A DNA stretch of 11,460 nt from Pseudomonadota bacterium (lineage in GTDB: Bacteria; Pseudomonadota; Alphaproteobacteria; Rhizobiales; Methylopilaceae). Below are positions 1-7,878 of this stretch, in pieces. Position numbers and translations under genes: made by a program. Numbering within the stretch: the stretch's first letter is position 1; each line of letters opens with the position of its first letter. The notes beneath the pieces are model-generated. The model ran no database searches, was not told the DNA's origin, and was given only the letters and a program-made list of their open reading frames with translations. The DNA is taken from assembly GCA_023389135.1 (NCBI GenBank), contig JAEWEX010000453.1:1-11460 (forward strand). Direction: 5' to 3'.

Positions 1-1
1 C

Positions 2-1195
2 CTGGAGCTCGGCTCCACCGTGGCCGGCCCGTTCTGCGGCCGCCTGTTCGCCGACTTCGGCGCCGAGGTCGTCAAGATCGAGCCGCCGGAAGGCGACGTG
101 GTGCGCACCATGGGCAAGGTGGTGGACGGCAAGTCGCTCTATGCCGCGAGCATCTTCCGCAACAAGCGCCTCGCCGCCATCGACACGCGCCGCCCCGAGG
201 GCCTGGCCGCCGTAAAGGCCATGGCCGAGAAGGCCGACGTGATCGTCGAGAACTTCCGCCCCGGGACGCTCGAGAAGTGGGGCATGGGCTACGAGCGCCT
301 GTCGAAGGTCAATCCCGGCCTCGTCATGATCCGCATCTCCGGCTTCGGCCAGACCGGCCCCTACAGCCAGCGCCCCGGCTACGGCGTCATCGGCGAGGCG
401 GTGAGCGGCATGCGCCACGTCACCGGCGACCCTGACCGGCCGCCGGCGCGCGTCTCGGTCTCGCTCACCGACTACATCACCGGGCTCTACGGCGCCTTCG
501 GCGCCACCATGGCGCTGTTTGCCCGGACCCGCACCGGCCGCGGCCAGGTGGTGGATGCGGCGCTCTACGAATGCGCGTTCTCCTTCATGGAGCCGCACGT
601 CCCCGCATTCCACCGCGCCGGCCATGTGGCGGGGCGGACAGGTTCCAAGCTGCCGGGCAGCGTGCCCAACAACCTCTATCCGACGGGCGACGCCTCCTAC
701 ATCCACATCACCGCCATGGGCGACGCCGTCTTCGTGCGGCTGTGCGACGCCATGGGGCGACCCGACCTCGCGGCCGACGCCCGCTTCGCCAAGGCCGGCG
801 CCCGCGTTCGCAACGACGAGGCGATCGATGAGATCATCGCCGAGTGGACGGCCTCCATGCCGCTCGCCGAGATCGAGCGCGTGCTGGGCGAGGCGGCGGT
901 CCCGGCGACCCGCATCTTCACCATGGCCGACATCTTCGGCGACCCGCACTACCGCGCCCGCAACATGCTGCCCGAGGTCGAGAGCGAGGATTTCGGTACC
1001 GCCGTGGTGCCAGGGATCGCGCCGCGGCTGTCGGCGACCCCCGGGGTCGTCGCCCATGCCGGCCGCCGGATCGGGCGGGACACCCGCGCCGTGCTCCATG
1101 ACTGGCTGGGATATGGCGACAGCGAGGTGAACCAGCTGGTCGAAGCCGGCGTCGCCGTCGAGGCCGAGCCGCTGAACCAGAAAGTCGAGGCCTGA
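2..1195 (+). CDS. Class III (CaiB/BaiF, formyl-CoA transferase-like) CoA-transferase, 5'-truncated
   Basis: Family III CoA-transferases move CoA from a donor thioester (often succinyl-, acetyl- or formyl-CoA) to a free carboxylic acid in the cytoplasm. The reading frame is already open at base 2 and reads LELGSTVAGPFCGRLFADFG, the usual family N-terminus. The real start is therefore a few codons upstream, and the GTG at 20 is an internal valine. About 397 residues are visible, close to the usual family length. Supporting motifs are GAEVVKIEPPEGD, the VIVENFRPGTLEKWG region, RISGFGQTGPY, and GRGQVVDAALYE at about 542-577, the segment around the family's nucleophilic acid. The TGA at 1193 lies two bases before the next start, and the carboxylase genes follow, so it probably supplies their acyl-CoA. 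Family assignment is firm. The substrate is unknown; a sulfonated carboxylic acid such as sulfoacetate or sulfolactate is only an inference from the operon. Racemase activity is a less likely alternative. Confidence 0.9.
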   Translation: MELGSTVAGPFCGRLFADFGAEVVKIEPPEGDVVRTMGKVVDGKSLYAASIFRNKRLAAIDTRRPEGLAAVKAMAEKADVIVENFRPGTLEKWGMGYERLSKVNPGLVMIRISGFGQTGPYSQRPGYGVIGEAVSGMRHVTGDPDRPPARVSVSLTDYITGLYGAFGATMALFARTRTGRGQVVDAALYECAFSFMEPHVPAFHRAGHVAGRTGSKLPGSVPNNLYPTGDASYIHITAMGDAVFVRLCDAMGRPDLAADARFAKAGARVRNDEAIDEIIAEWTASMPLAEIERVLGEAAVPATRIFTMADIFGDPHYRARNMLPEVESEDFGTAVVPGIAPRLSATPGVVAHAGRRIGRDTRAVLHDWLGYGDSEVNQLVEAGVAVEAEPLNQKVEA

Positions 1196-1197
1196 GC

Positions 1198-2733
1198 ATG
1201 TCTGCCCACGAAACCCTTCTGCGCGACTTCGACGAGCGGCGCGAGCGTGCGCTCGCCATGGGCGGAGAGGCCAAGATCGCCCGGCGGCGCGAGCAGGGCG
1301 TGCTGGACGCCCGCGCGCGGCTCGACCACCTGCTCGACGGCGACAGCTTCGTGGAGGCCGGGCTGTTCGGCACCTCGATCTTCCCCGAGGACGCGGAACG
1401 CACCCCGGCCGACGGCAAGATCGCCGGCTACGGCAGGATCGCCGGCCGCGACGTCGCCGTGGTGTCCAACGACTTCACCGTCAAGGGCGCGTCGTCCAGC
1501 GCCGTCAACGGCCGCAAGGTCGCCCACATGAAGCGCACCGCGACGCAGCGCGGCCTGCCCATCGTGTTCCTCGGCGAATCCTCCGGCGCCCGCATGCCGG
1601 ACACCATGGGCGCGCGCGGCATGGGCACCATGCTGGGCAATGACGGCACCCAGTACCAGCGCCGCCGCGAGACGCCCTGGGCATCCGCCGTGCTGGGCCA
1701 CTGCTTCGGCTCGTCGAGCTGGTATGCCTGCTGCGCCGACTTCAACGTCATGCGCAAGGGCGCGATCATGGCGGTGTCGAGCCCGGCGCTGGTCTCCCAG
1801 GCCATCGGCCAGGCCATCGACCCGGAGGAGCTCGGCGGCTGGCGGCTCCATGCCGAGACCACCGGCCTCGTCGACATGGTCGTCGACACCGACGAGGAGG
1901 CGCTCGCCGCGGTGCGGGCCTTCCTGTCCTACCTGCCGTCGCATCATCGCCAGGCGCCGCCGCGCGCGGAAGTCCCGGAGGGCTCCGGCGCCGGCATGGC
2001 GGCGATCGCCGACCTACTGCCCGAGCGCCGCGAGCAGGTCTACGACATGCGCCGCATCATCCGGACCATCGTCGACGCGGACAGCTATTTCGAGCTGAAG
2101 CCGCGCTTCGGCAAGCCCATCACCACCGGGCTCGCCCGCATCGGCGGACGCACGGTCGCCATCGTCGCCAACAACCCGCTCCACAAGGGCGGCGCCATGG
2201 ACACCGACGCCTGCGACAAGGCCACCAGCCTGATCGTCATGGCCGACAGCTTCAACATCCCCATCCTGATGCTGGTCGACACGCCGGGCTTCGTCATCGG
2301 CAAGGACGCCGAGCGCAGCCGCGCGCCGGGCAAGATCATGAACTTCATGAACGCCCTGTCGCTGGTGACCGTGCCCAAGATTTCGATCGTGCTGCGCAAG
2401 AGCTACGGCCAGGCCTATCTCAACATGGGCGGCGGCAGGAACTCCGACGAGATGGCGGTATGGCCCACCGCCGAGATCAGCTTCATGGAGCCGGCCTTCG
2501 CCGCCCGCATCGTCACCGGCGCGGCGCCCGGCGATCCCGCCTACGAGGAGGCGCTGGCGCGGATGCGCAAGGGCACGTCGGTGTGGGGCATCGCCTCGAT
2601 CTTCGCCGCACAGGCGGTGGTGCGCCCCGACGAGACCCGCGACTGGCTGACCCGCATGCTGGAGACGCACGAACTCAGGCTCACCGGTGGCGTCGGCGAG
2701 CACATGATGCGCAACTGGCCGACGAGCTTCTGA
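1198..2733 (+). CDS. Acyl-CoA carboxylase, carboxyltransferase (beta) subunit, PccB-like but divergent
   Basis: This is the carboxyltransferase subunit of a biotin-dependent acyl-CoA carboxylase, which transfers CO2 from carboxybiotin to the alpha carbon of an acyl-CoA. The 511 residues match the usual 510-540 and hold two crotonase-fold halves. The first oxyanion site is GESSGARMPD (residues 126-135). The second is NNPLHKGGAMD (325-335), followed by LVDTPGFVIGKD and the RKSYGQAYLNMGG segment. Propionyl-CoA carboxylases, as recalled, read more like NDSGGARIQEG and DVPGFLPGTDQE, so this is a divergent branch. At the position that sets acyl preference in Streptomyces carboxylases (Asp in PccB, Ile in AccB), it has Leu408. 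The ATG is preceded by GAGG at 1187-1190 with seven bases of spacing. Its TGA overlaps the ATG of the biotin carboxylase gene (TGATG), so the two are translationally coupled. Acetyl-, propionyl- or a functionalised acyl-CoA are all possible substrates. Confidence 0.9.
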   Translation: MSAHETLLRDFDERRERALAMGGEAKIARRREQGVLDARARLDHLLDGDSFVEAGLFGTSIFPEDAERTPADGKIAGYGRIAGRDVAVVSNDFTVKGASSSAVNGRKVAHMKRTATQRGLPIVFLGESSGARMPDTMGARGMGTMLGNDGTQYQRRRETPWASAVLGHCFGSSSWYACCADFNVMRKGAIMAVSSPALVSQAIGQAIDPEELGGWRLHAETTGLVDMVVDTDEEALAAVRAFLSYLPSHHRQAPPRAEVPEGSGAGMAAIADLLPERREQVYDMRRIIRTIVDADSYFELKPRFGKPITTGLARIGGRTVAIVANNPLHKGGAMDTDACDKATSLIVMADSFNIPILMLVDTPGFVIGKDAERSRAPGKIMNFMNALSLVTVPKISIVLRKSYGQAYLNMGGGRNSDEMAVWPTAEISFMEPAFAARIVTGAAPGDPAYEEALARMRKGTSVWGIASIFAAQAVVRPDETRDWLTRMLETHELRLTGGVGEHMMRNWPTSF

Positions 2734-4070
2734 TGTTCAAATCCATCCTTGTCGCCAATCGCGGGGCGGTCGCCGCCCGCATCGTCCGGGCCTGCGACGC
2801 CCTCGGCATCCGCTCGGTCGCGGTTTATTCCGAGGCCGACGCTGCGGCGCCCCACCTCGCGGCCGCGAGCGACAGGCGGCTGATCGGGCCCGGCCCGGCG
2901 GCGCAGAGCTATCTCGACCACGATGCGGTCATCGCCGCGGCGAAGGACGCCGGCGTTGACGCGATCCATCCCGGCTACGGCTTCCTCTCGGAGAACGCCG
3001 CCTTCGCCGAGCGCTGCATCGCGGAGGGCTTCGCCTTCATCGGACCCTCGCCCAGATGGCTCGCCGCCTGGGGACACAAGACACGGGCGCGCGATCTTGC
3101 CGAGGCGCACGGCCTGCCCGTCGCGCGCGGCAGCCGCGTCATGGGCGAGGATCCGGACGCGCTCATGGCGGCGGCCCGCGAGATCGGCTTCCCGGTCATG
3201 GTGAAGCCCGCCGGCGGCGGCGGCGGCATCGGCATGATCCCCGTCGCCACCGAGGCCGAGCTCGCCCCGGCGGTCGAGCGCTCGCGCTCCATGGCGAGCC
3301 GCGGCTTCGCCAATGCCGACATCTACCTGGAGAAGCTGCTGGCGGCGCCGCGGCACATCGAGTTCCAGGTGCTGGCCGACCGCCACGGCAACGTGGCCCA
3401 TCTGTACGAGCGCGACTGCTCCGTGCAGCGCCGCAACCAGAAGGTGATCGAGGAGGCGCCGGCGCCCGGCGTCGATCGCGCCCAAGTCGAGGCGCTCGCC
3501 GACCGCATCTGCGCCATGCTGTCCGAGATCGGCTACGACAACATCGGCACTGTCGAGATGCTGATGGACGCCGACGGCGCCTTCAGCTTCCTGGAGATGA
3601 ACACCAGGCTCCAGGTCGAGCACGGCGTCACCGAGGAGATCACCGGCGTCGATATCGTGGCGGCCCAGATCAGGCTGGCGGCCGGCGAGCCGCTCGCCGA
3701 CGTGCTGCCGGCGCGGCCGGCCATCCGCGGCCATTCCGTGCAGGCGCGGGTCTACGCCGAGGACCCCAAGCGCTTCCTGCCTTCGCCCGGCACCCTCGCC
3801 GCCTTCCGGCCGCCGTCCGGCATCCGCGTCGAGACCGGTTATGCCGAGGGCGGGCGGGTGACGCCGTTCTACGATCCCATGCTCGCCAAGGTCATCGCCC
3901 ATGGTGCGACCAGGGCGGAGGCCATCGCCCGGCTCGACGCCGCGCTCGCCATGTTCGCGGTCGAGGGCGTGAAGACCAACATTCCGGCGCTGCGCGCCAT
4001 TCTTGCGTCCGAGGCCTTCGTCTCGGGCCGTCTCCACACCGGCGTTCTCGCCGAGATCATCGCCGCCTGA
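2733..4070 (+). CDS. Biotin carboxylase subunit of an acyl-CoA carboxylase (AccC/PccA N-terminal type)
   Basis: Biotin carboxylase uses ATP and bicarbonate to carboxylate the biotin of its carrier protein. The 445 residues equal stand-alone E. coli AccC in length and contain no biotinyl domain. The N-terminal domain begins MFKSILVANRGAVAARIVRA. The HPGYGFLSEN motif follows, then the ATP-grasp lobe with Lys158 and a five-glycine loop (161-165), then HIEFQVLAD, CSVQRRNQKVIEE and EMNTRLQVEHGVTE. Arg339 in QARVYAED corresponds to catalytic Arg338 of E. coli. Oddities: the residue after the glycine run, normally Arg or Lys (GRGM/GKGM), is Ile166, and the following M-R is M-I (Ile169). The ATG at 2733 shares a base with the upstream stop, and no separate Shine-Dalgarno is evident. 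The longer open frame from 2460 is unsupported, because it lies inside the carboxyltransferase gene. Family is certain; full activity is probable, since the other catalytic residues are kept. Confidence 0.93.
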   Translation: MFKSILVANRGAVAARIVRACDALGIRSVAVYSEADAAAPHLAAASDRRLIGPGPAAQSYLDHDAVIAAAKDAGVDAIHPGYGFLSENAAFAERCIAEGFAFIGPSPRWLAAWGHKTRARDLAEAHGLPVARGSRVMGEDPDALMAAAREIGFPVMVKPAGGGGGIGMIPVATEAELAPAVERSRSMASRGFANADIYLEKLLAAPRHIEFQVLADRHGNVAHLYERDCSVQRRNQKVIEEAPAPGVDRAQVEALADRICAMLSEIGYDNIGTVEMLMDADGAFSFLEMNTRLQVEHGVTEEITGVDIVAAQIRLAAGEPLADVLPARPAIRGHSVQARVYAEDPKRFLPSPGTLAAFRPPSGIRVETGYAEGGRVTPFYDPMLAKVIAHGATRAEAIARLDAALAMFAVEGVKTNIPALRAILASEAFVSGRLHTGVLAEIIAA

Positions 4071-4087
4071 ACACGACGGAGTTTCCA

Positions 4088-4309
4088 ATGAGCGAGTTGA
4101 GCATCCGGTCCGAGATCACCGGGACCGTCTGGAAGGTCCTGGTGGAGCCCGGCCAGAAGCTGGCGGAGGGCGACATTCTGGTCATCCTGGAATCCATGAA
4201 GATGGAAATTCCCGTGATCGCCGAGGACGGCGGGACGGTCCGAGACATCAAGGTCAAGGAAGGCGACGCCATCGACGAAGGCCAGGTGGTCGCGGTTCTC
4301 GACGTCTGA
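4088..4309 (+). CDS. Free-standing biotin carboxyl carrier protein (biotinyl/lipoyl domain)
   Basis: This 73-residue protein is essentially a single biotinyl domain. The biotin attachment motif ESMKMEIPV puts the modified lysine at residue 38, midway along the chain as usual for these hammerhead folds. GTVWKVLVEPGQKLAEGD and the C-terminal KEGDAIDEGQVVAVLDV are the two symmetric half-repeats. It lacks the long Ala/Pro linker of E. coli AccB and resembles the roughly 70-residue carriers found beside three-part acyl-CoA carboxylases. GGAG at 4078-4081 with six bases of spacing supports the ATG at 4088. It is too small to be noticed if only long frames are listed. With the two upstream genes it completes the carboxylase: the carrier shuttles carboxybiotin from the biotin carboxylase to the carboxyltransferase. 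A biotin ligase must come from elsewhere in the genome. Confidence 0.93.
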   Translation: MSELSIRSEITGTVWKVLVEPGQKLAEGDILVILESMKMEIPVIAEDGGTVRDIKVKEGDAIDEGQVVAVLDV

Positions 4310-4344
4310 CGCCCCTGCCGCGCAACCGGAACACCGGGCGCGTC
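4308..4344 (+). other. Possible RNA stem-loop in the gap before the ABC ATPase gene
   Basis: The bases GACGCCCC at 4308-4315 can pair with GGGCGCGTC at 4336-4344, leaving one bulged base and a loop of 20 bases. It begins within the stop codon of the biotin carrier gene and ends 10 bases before the strong AGGAGG. No run of T follows, so it is not a rho-independent terminator. It could be an mRNA processing or stability element separating the carboxylase and transport segments. In DNA this GC-rich, such pairing can arise by chance. Confidence 0.25.
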
Positions 4345-4354
4345 CACAAGAGTT

Positions 4355-4360
4355 AGGAGG
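4355..4360 (+). promoter_or_regulatory. Strong ribosome binding site fixing the GTG start of the ABC ATPase
   Basis: A perfect AGGAGG lies five bases before the GTG at 4366 and decides for that start over the in-frame ATG at 4447, which would drop 27 residues. The context AGGAGGAAACG is repeated exactly at 9386-9396 before the binding-protein gene. Confidence 0.8.
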
Positions 4361-4365
4361 AAACG

Positions 4366-5247
4366 GTGCCGGCAAACCTCAATGCCGTAGAGCGGGTTCA
4401 CAGCGCGGGCGATGCTGCGCGCGCGGCCTCCGCCCAGGCGGCCCCCATGGCCGAGAGGCCCGTGCTCGCCGTCGACGGCGTCACGCTGCAGTACAAGACC
4501 AAGGACCATCTGGTCACGGCCACTTGGCGGGTCGGCTTCGAGGTGTTCGAGGCCGACCGCTTCGTGCTGCTGGGCCCCTCCGGCTGCGGCAAGTCTACGC
4601 TGCTCAAGGGCGTCGCAGGCTTCATGAAGCCGGTGGAGGGCGAAATCCGGCTCGACGGCAAGGCCGTGCAGCGCCCGGGCCCCGACCGGATGATGGTGTT
4701 CCAGGAGTTCGACCAGCTCCTGCCCTGGAAGACCGTGCTCCAGAACGTCATGTTCCCCATGGTGGTCTCCGGGCGATGGAACCGCACCGAGGCGCGCGAG
4801 CGCGCGCTGGACGCGCTGGCCAAGGTGAAGCTGTCCAAGTTCACCGAGGTCCACCCGCACATGCTCTCCGGCGGGATGAAGCAGCGCGTGGCCATCGCCC
4901 GCGCCATGGCCATGGAACCCAAGATCCTTCTGATGGACGAGCCGTTCGCGGCCCTCGACGCCCTGACGCGGCGCAAGATGCAGGAGGAACTGCTCCAGCT
5001 CTGGAACGACGTGCGCTTCACGGTGCTGTTCGTGACCCACTCCATCGAGGAGGCGATCATCGTCGGGTCGCGGATCCTCGTGCTGTCGCCGCATCCCGGC
5101 CAGGTCCGCGCCGAGCTCAATTCCCACCAGTTCGGCCATGCCGACCAGGGCGGCGAGGAGTTCCAGGCGCTGCACAACAAGATCCACACCATGCTGTTCT
5201 CCGAAGCCGTCGAGGAACCCGCCGCCGTGGAGGCCGATCATGTCTGA
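4366..5247 (+). CDS. ABC transporter ATP-binding protein, nitrate/taurine/sulfonate (NitT/TauT) type
   Basis: This is the cytoplasmic ATPase of an importer of the TauB/SsuB/NrtD class. Its 293 residues contain Walker A GPSGCGKST (70-78), Q-loop Gln113 in FQEFDQLLPW (the LLPW segment is typical of this class), signature LSGGMKQR (167-174), Walker B ILLMDEP (187-193) and the switch His225 in VTHSIEEA. A roughly 30-residue Ala-rich N-terminal extension precedes the first nucleotide-binding strand. The C-terminal tail of about 60 residues is also usual for the class. The start is GTG, chosen because of the perfect AGGAGG just upstream. The end overlaps the permease start by eight bases. The matching permease is next, but the solute-binding protein lies about 3.3 kb downstream, beyond the desulfonation genes. 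The class imports sulfonates, taurine, nitrate, thiamine precursors and aromatic acids; a sulfonate is inferred here from the neighbours. Confidence 0.93.
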   Translation: MPANLNAVERVHSAGDAARAASAQAAPMAERPVLAVDGVTLQYKTKDHLVTATWRVGFEVFEADRFVLLGPSGCGKSTLLKGVAGFMKPVEGEIRLDGKAVQRPGPDRMMVFQEFDQLLPWKTVLQNVMFPMVVSGRWNRTEARERALDALAKVKLSKFTEVHPHMLSGGMKQRVAIARAMAMEPKILLMDEPFAALDALTRRKMQEELLQLWNDVRFTVLFVTHSIEEAIIVGSRILVLSPHPGQVRAELNSHQFGHADQGGEEFQALHNKIHTMLFSEAVEEPAAVEADHV

Positions 5248-6127
5248 GGTCGCAGCAACCCTGCGCGAGCCGCCCATCCGCGACGAGTTCGTCATCGAGC
5301 GCCGCGAGACGGCCCAGACCGGGGACGTGGCCCGCCCGCTCTCGCTGTGGGAGAAGGTCACCAACATCACCGCGCTCCGGCGGCTGATGATCCTGGTGGT
5401 GCTGGCGCTGCTGTGGGAGGTCTACGCGCGCTTCCTCAACAACCCGCTGATGCTGCCGACCTTCTCGGAGGTCGTCGCCTCGCTCTGGGCGGAGGTGACC
5501 GACGGGCCGCTGCTCGACCGCACCTTCACCACCATCCAGGTGCTGCTGATCGGCTACGGCTCCGGTCTGCTGCTGTCCGGCATCCTGACCGCGCTGGCGG
5601 TTTCGACCCGGATCGGCAACGATCTGCTCGGCACGCTGACGGCGATGTTCAACCCGCTGCCGGCCATCGCGCTGCTGCCGCTGGCGCTGCTGTGGTTCGG
5701 CCTCGGCATTCCGAGCCTCGTCTTCGTCATCATCCATTCGGTGGTCTGGGCGGTGTCGCTCAACACCCATATGGGCTTCATGTCGGTGGCGGAATCCCAG
5801 CGCATGGCGGGCCAGAACTACGGCCTCAGGGGCGTCCGCTACGTCATCCTGCTGCTGATCCCGGCGGCGTTCGCGTCGATCCTGGCCGGCCTCAAGATCG
5901 GCTGGGCCTTCGCCTGGCGAACCCTGATCGCCGCCGAGCTGGTGTTCGGCGTGTCGTCGCGCTCCGGCGGCCTCGGCTGGTACATCTTCGAGAACCGCAA
6001 CCAGCTCCTCACCGCCAACGTCTTCGCCGGACTGCTGATGGTCATCATCATCGGCCTGCTGGTGGAGAGCGTGGTGTTCCGCGCCATCGAACGGCGCACA
6101 GTCGTCAAGTGGGGGATGCAGCGATGA
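5240..6127 (+). CDS. ABC transporter permease, NitT/TauT (SsuC/TauC) type
   Basis: This is the inner-membrane permease of the same importer, 295 residues. A polar N-terminal tail of about 45 residues precedes the first hydrophobic helix ([16 protein letters not shown]). After it come about five more hydrophobic segments, including [36 protein letters not shown] and [20 protein letters not shown]. The cytoplasmic EAA loop, which couples to the ATPase, is at about residues 184-203 ([12 protein letters not shown], followed by [15 protein letters not shown]). The ATG at 5240 has GGAGG at 5229-5233 at good spacing and overlaps the ATPase stop by eight bases. An open frame extends back to 5138, but that part lies inside the ATPase gene and has no ribosome site. 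Its TGA overlaps the next ATG (ATGA), so translation is coupled to the thiamine-diphosphate enzyme. This links import directly to metabolism. Confidence 0.92.
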   Translation: MSEVAATLREPPIRDEFVIERRETAQTGDVARPLSLWEKVTNITALRRLMILVVLALLWEVYARFLNNPLMLPTFSEVVASLWAEVTDGPLLDRTFTTIQVLLIGYGSGLLLSGILTALAVSTRIGNDLLGTLTAMFNPLPAIALLPLALLWFGLGIPSLVFVIIHSVVWAVSLNTHMGFMSVAESQRMAGQNYGLRGVRYVILLLIPAAFASILAGLKIGWAFAWRTLIAAELVFGVSSRSGGLGWYIFENRNQLLTANVFAGLLMVIIIGLLVESVVFRAIERRTVVKWGMQR

Positions 6128-7848
6128 GCGGCGCCCAGGTGAAGCGCATGGCGTCTGCCGAGCCGGTCTCCACCAATGGCGGCGGCGCCGTCGTGGAGGC
6201 CCTGAGGGCGGCCGGGATCAGCCACGTCTTCGGACTGCTCGGCTCCTCGACCATGGAGCTCTACGACGCGCTCTACGACGCGCCGGACATCACCTATATC
6301 GGCGTCCGCGACGAGCGCGCCGGCACCCACATGGCCGACGCTTACGCCCGGGTCTCCGGCCGTCCGGCGGTGATCCTCGCAGGGCAGGCGGGGCCGGGGG
6401 CGACCAACCTCGTCACCGGGCTCGCCCAGGCGATGCATGCCTACTCGCCGGTGATCGCCATCGCCGGCGCCGTCTCCACCGACCATGTCGGCCGCGGCGC
6501 CTTCCAGGAGATCGACCAGCAGTCGCTGTTCGCGCCGGTGACCAAGCGCACCATGAGCGTGCCGCGGGCCGAGCGCCTGCCGGAATTCGTCAAGGAGGCG
6601 GTCCGGATCGCCACGGCGGACCGGCGCGGTCCGGTGCTGCTCAACATTCCCCGCGACCAGTTCGCGGCCCAGGTCGAGGTCACGGCGCAGCCCGCCGACC
6701 GCTATCCGGTCACCATGGCGGGAACCGTCAATCCTGCAGAGGTTGCGGCGATCGCCAAGCTCCTGAAAGGCGCGCGGGCGCCCGCCATCCTCATGGGCGG
6801 AGGCGTCAAGCGCGGCGACGCCTGGCGGCGGATCGGGGCCATGGCGGAGACGCTGGGCATCCCGGTGGTGCTCGCCGCCGGCCACGGCGACGCGCTGCCC
6901 AACGACCACGCCTGCTGCTTCGGCCAGATGGGCCCGCGCGGCAACCCGGTGGCCAGCGGCATCACCCGCGAGGCGGACGTGCTGCTCGCCTTCGGCAGCC
7001 GGCTCGGCTTCAACAGCACCTTCTACACCTACAACGACCTGTCGCGCTCGGGGGCGATCGTCCAGATCGACCTCGATCCCGATGTGATCGGCCGGTACTT
7101 CCCCGTCGCCCATGGCGTCGTGGCCGATCCGGGCGCCATGGCGGACGCGCTGGTCGAGGCGTTGCGCGGCGAAACCCCGCCCGCCGGCTGGCGCGACCGG
7201 CTGGCGAAGCTGTCGTCGGCGCGAGACGACCTTTGGACCGAGCGCGAGGCCAAGGGCGCATCCACCCGCACGCCGTTTTCGGCGGAGGCCGTGTTCGCGG
7301 AGGTCCGCAAGGCGATGCCGCGCGACGCCATCGTCACGCTCGACGCGGGCACGCTGTGCCTCCAGGCCACCGACCAGCTGCGCTACAACGCGGTTCCCGC
7401 GCTGGTCACGCCGCTGGACTTCGGGCTCGTCGGCTTCTCCTACGCCGCGGGCCTCGGCGCCAAGGTCGCCGCGCCCGACCGGCCGGTGCTCTCGCTCATG
7501 GGCGATGGCGGCTTCGCCATGACCATGGCGGAGATCACCACCGCGGTCCGCCACGACCTGCCGACGGTGTGTCTGGTCATGGACAATGGCTGCTGGGGCG
7601 CCGAGAAGGCCTACCAGCGCGACTTCTACAACGGCCGCTACATCGGCGCCGACATCGACAGCCCGGCCTACGACAAGGTCGCCGAGCTGTGTGGCGCGGC
7701 AGGCTACCGGGCCGAGAAGCCCGGCGAGGTCGCCGAGGCGATCTCGGAGGCCTTCCGCGCCGGCCGTCCCGCCGTGATCCACACCAAGGTCGATCCCGAC
7801 GCCATCGTCAGCTTCCGCCGCGACGCATTCAAGCATCGCGGCGGCTGA
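6124..7848 (+). CDS. Thiamine-diphosphate enzyme of the sulfoacetaldehyde acetyltransferase (Xsc) type
   Basis: This is a 574-residue three-domain ThDP enzyme of the acetolactate-synthase superfamily. The N-terminal PYR domain has the activating Glu64 ([16 protein letters not shown]) and [14 protein letters not shown]. The middle domain spans roughly 205-350. The C-terminal PP domain has GDG (460-462) and Asn488, the Mg/diphosphate motif. Xsc features, recalled from known sequences, are [31 protein letters not shown] (491-506) and the terminal FRRDA (564-568). Xsc converts sulfoacetaldehyde plus phosphate to acetyl phosphate and sulfite. The gene overlaps the permease stop (ATGA), with GGGGG at 6111-6115 as ribosome site, and is followed by suyA-like and suyB-like genes. 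It is about 15 residues shorter than typical Xsc, and no phosphate acetyltransferase is in the window, so it may be a paralogue with another substrate, for example a sulfopyruvate decarboxylase. A plain acetolactate synthase is less likely: there is no regulatory subunit and the motifs fit Xsc better. Confidence 0.75.
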   Translation: MSGAQVKRMASAEPVSTNGGGAVVEALRAAGISHVFGLLGSSTMELYDALYDAPDITYIGVRDERAGTHMADAYARVSGRPAVILAGQAGPGATNLVTGLAQAMHAYSPVIAIAGAVSTDHVGRGAFQEIDQQSLFAPVTKRTMSVPRAERLPEFVKEAVRIATADRRGPVLLNIPRDQFAAQVEVTAQPADRYPVTMAGTVNPAEVAAIAKLLKGARAPAILMGGGVKRGDAWRRIGAMAETLGIPVVLAAGHGDALPNDHACCFGQMGPRGNPVASGITREADVLLAFGSRLGFNSTFYTYNDLSRSGAIVQIDLDPDVIGRYFPVAHGVVADPGAMADALVEALRGETPPAGWRDRLAKLSSARDDLWTEREAKGASTRTPFSAEAVFAEVRKAMPRDAIVTLDAGTLCLQATDQLRYNAVPALVTPLDFGLVGFSYAAGLGAKVAAPDRPVLSLMGDGGFAMTMAEITTAVRHDLPTVCLVMDNGCWGAEKAYQRDFYNGRYIGADIDSPAYDKVAELCGAAGYRAEKPGEVAEAISEAFRAGRPAVIHTKVDPDAIVSFRRDAFKHRGG

Positions 7849-7865
7849 GAAAAACAAGATCGAAT

Positions 7866-7870
7866 GGAGG
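7866..7870 (+). promoter_or_regulatory. Ribosome binding site that decides the suyA-like start
   Basis: GGAGG lies eight bases before the ATG at 7879. The alternative in-frame ATG at 7864 would place this site inside the coding region and has no ribosome site of its own, so 7879 is preferred. Confidence 0.7.
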
Positions 7871-7878
7871 AAATCGAA

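Noticed and set aside
3213..3227. Short GGC tandem run
   Set aside because: These are five consecutive glycine codons of the ATP-binding loop, conserved for function rather than a microsatellite.
2541..4088. Minus-strand open frame of 515 codons opposite the biotin carboxylase
   Set aside because: Repetitive Arg/Gly/His/Asp composition with no motif; the + strand is an unmistakable biotin carboxylase.
4308..4344. Possible transcription terminator between the carrier-protein and ATPase genes
   Set aside because: The stem has a bulge and a long loop, and no T-run follows. It is kept only as a low-confidence RNA structure.
6124..7848. Acetolactate synthase (IlvB) or oxalyl-CoA decarboxylase assignment for the ThDP enzyme
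   Set aside because: No IlvN-type regulatory subunit is adjacent. The C-terminal WGAEK/DFYN and FRRDA motifs fit Xsc better, and the oxalyl-CoA decarboxylase N-terminal signature is not seen.
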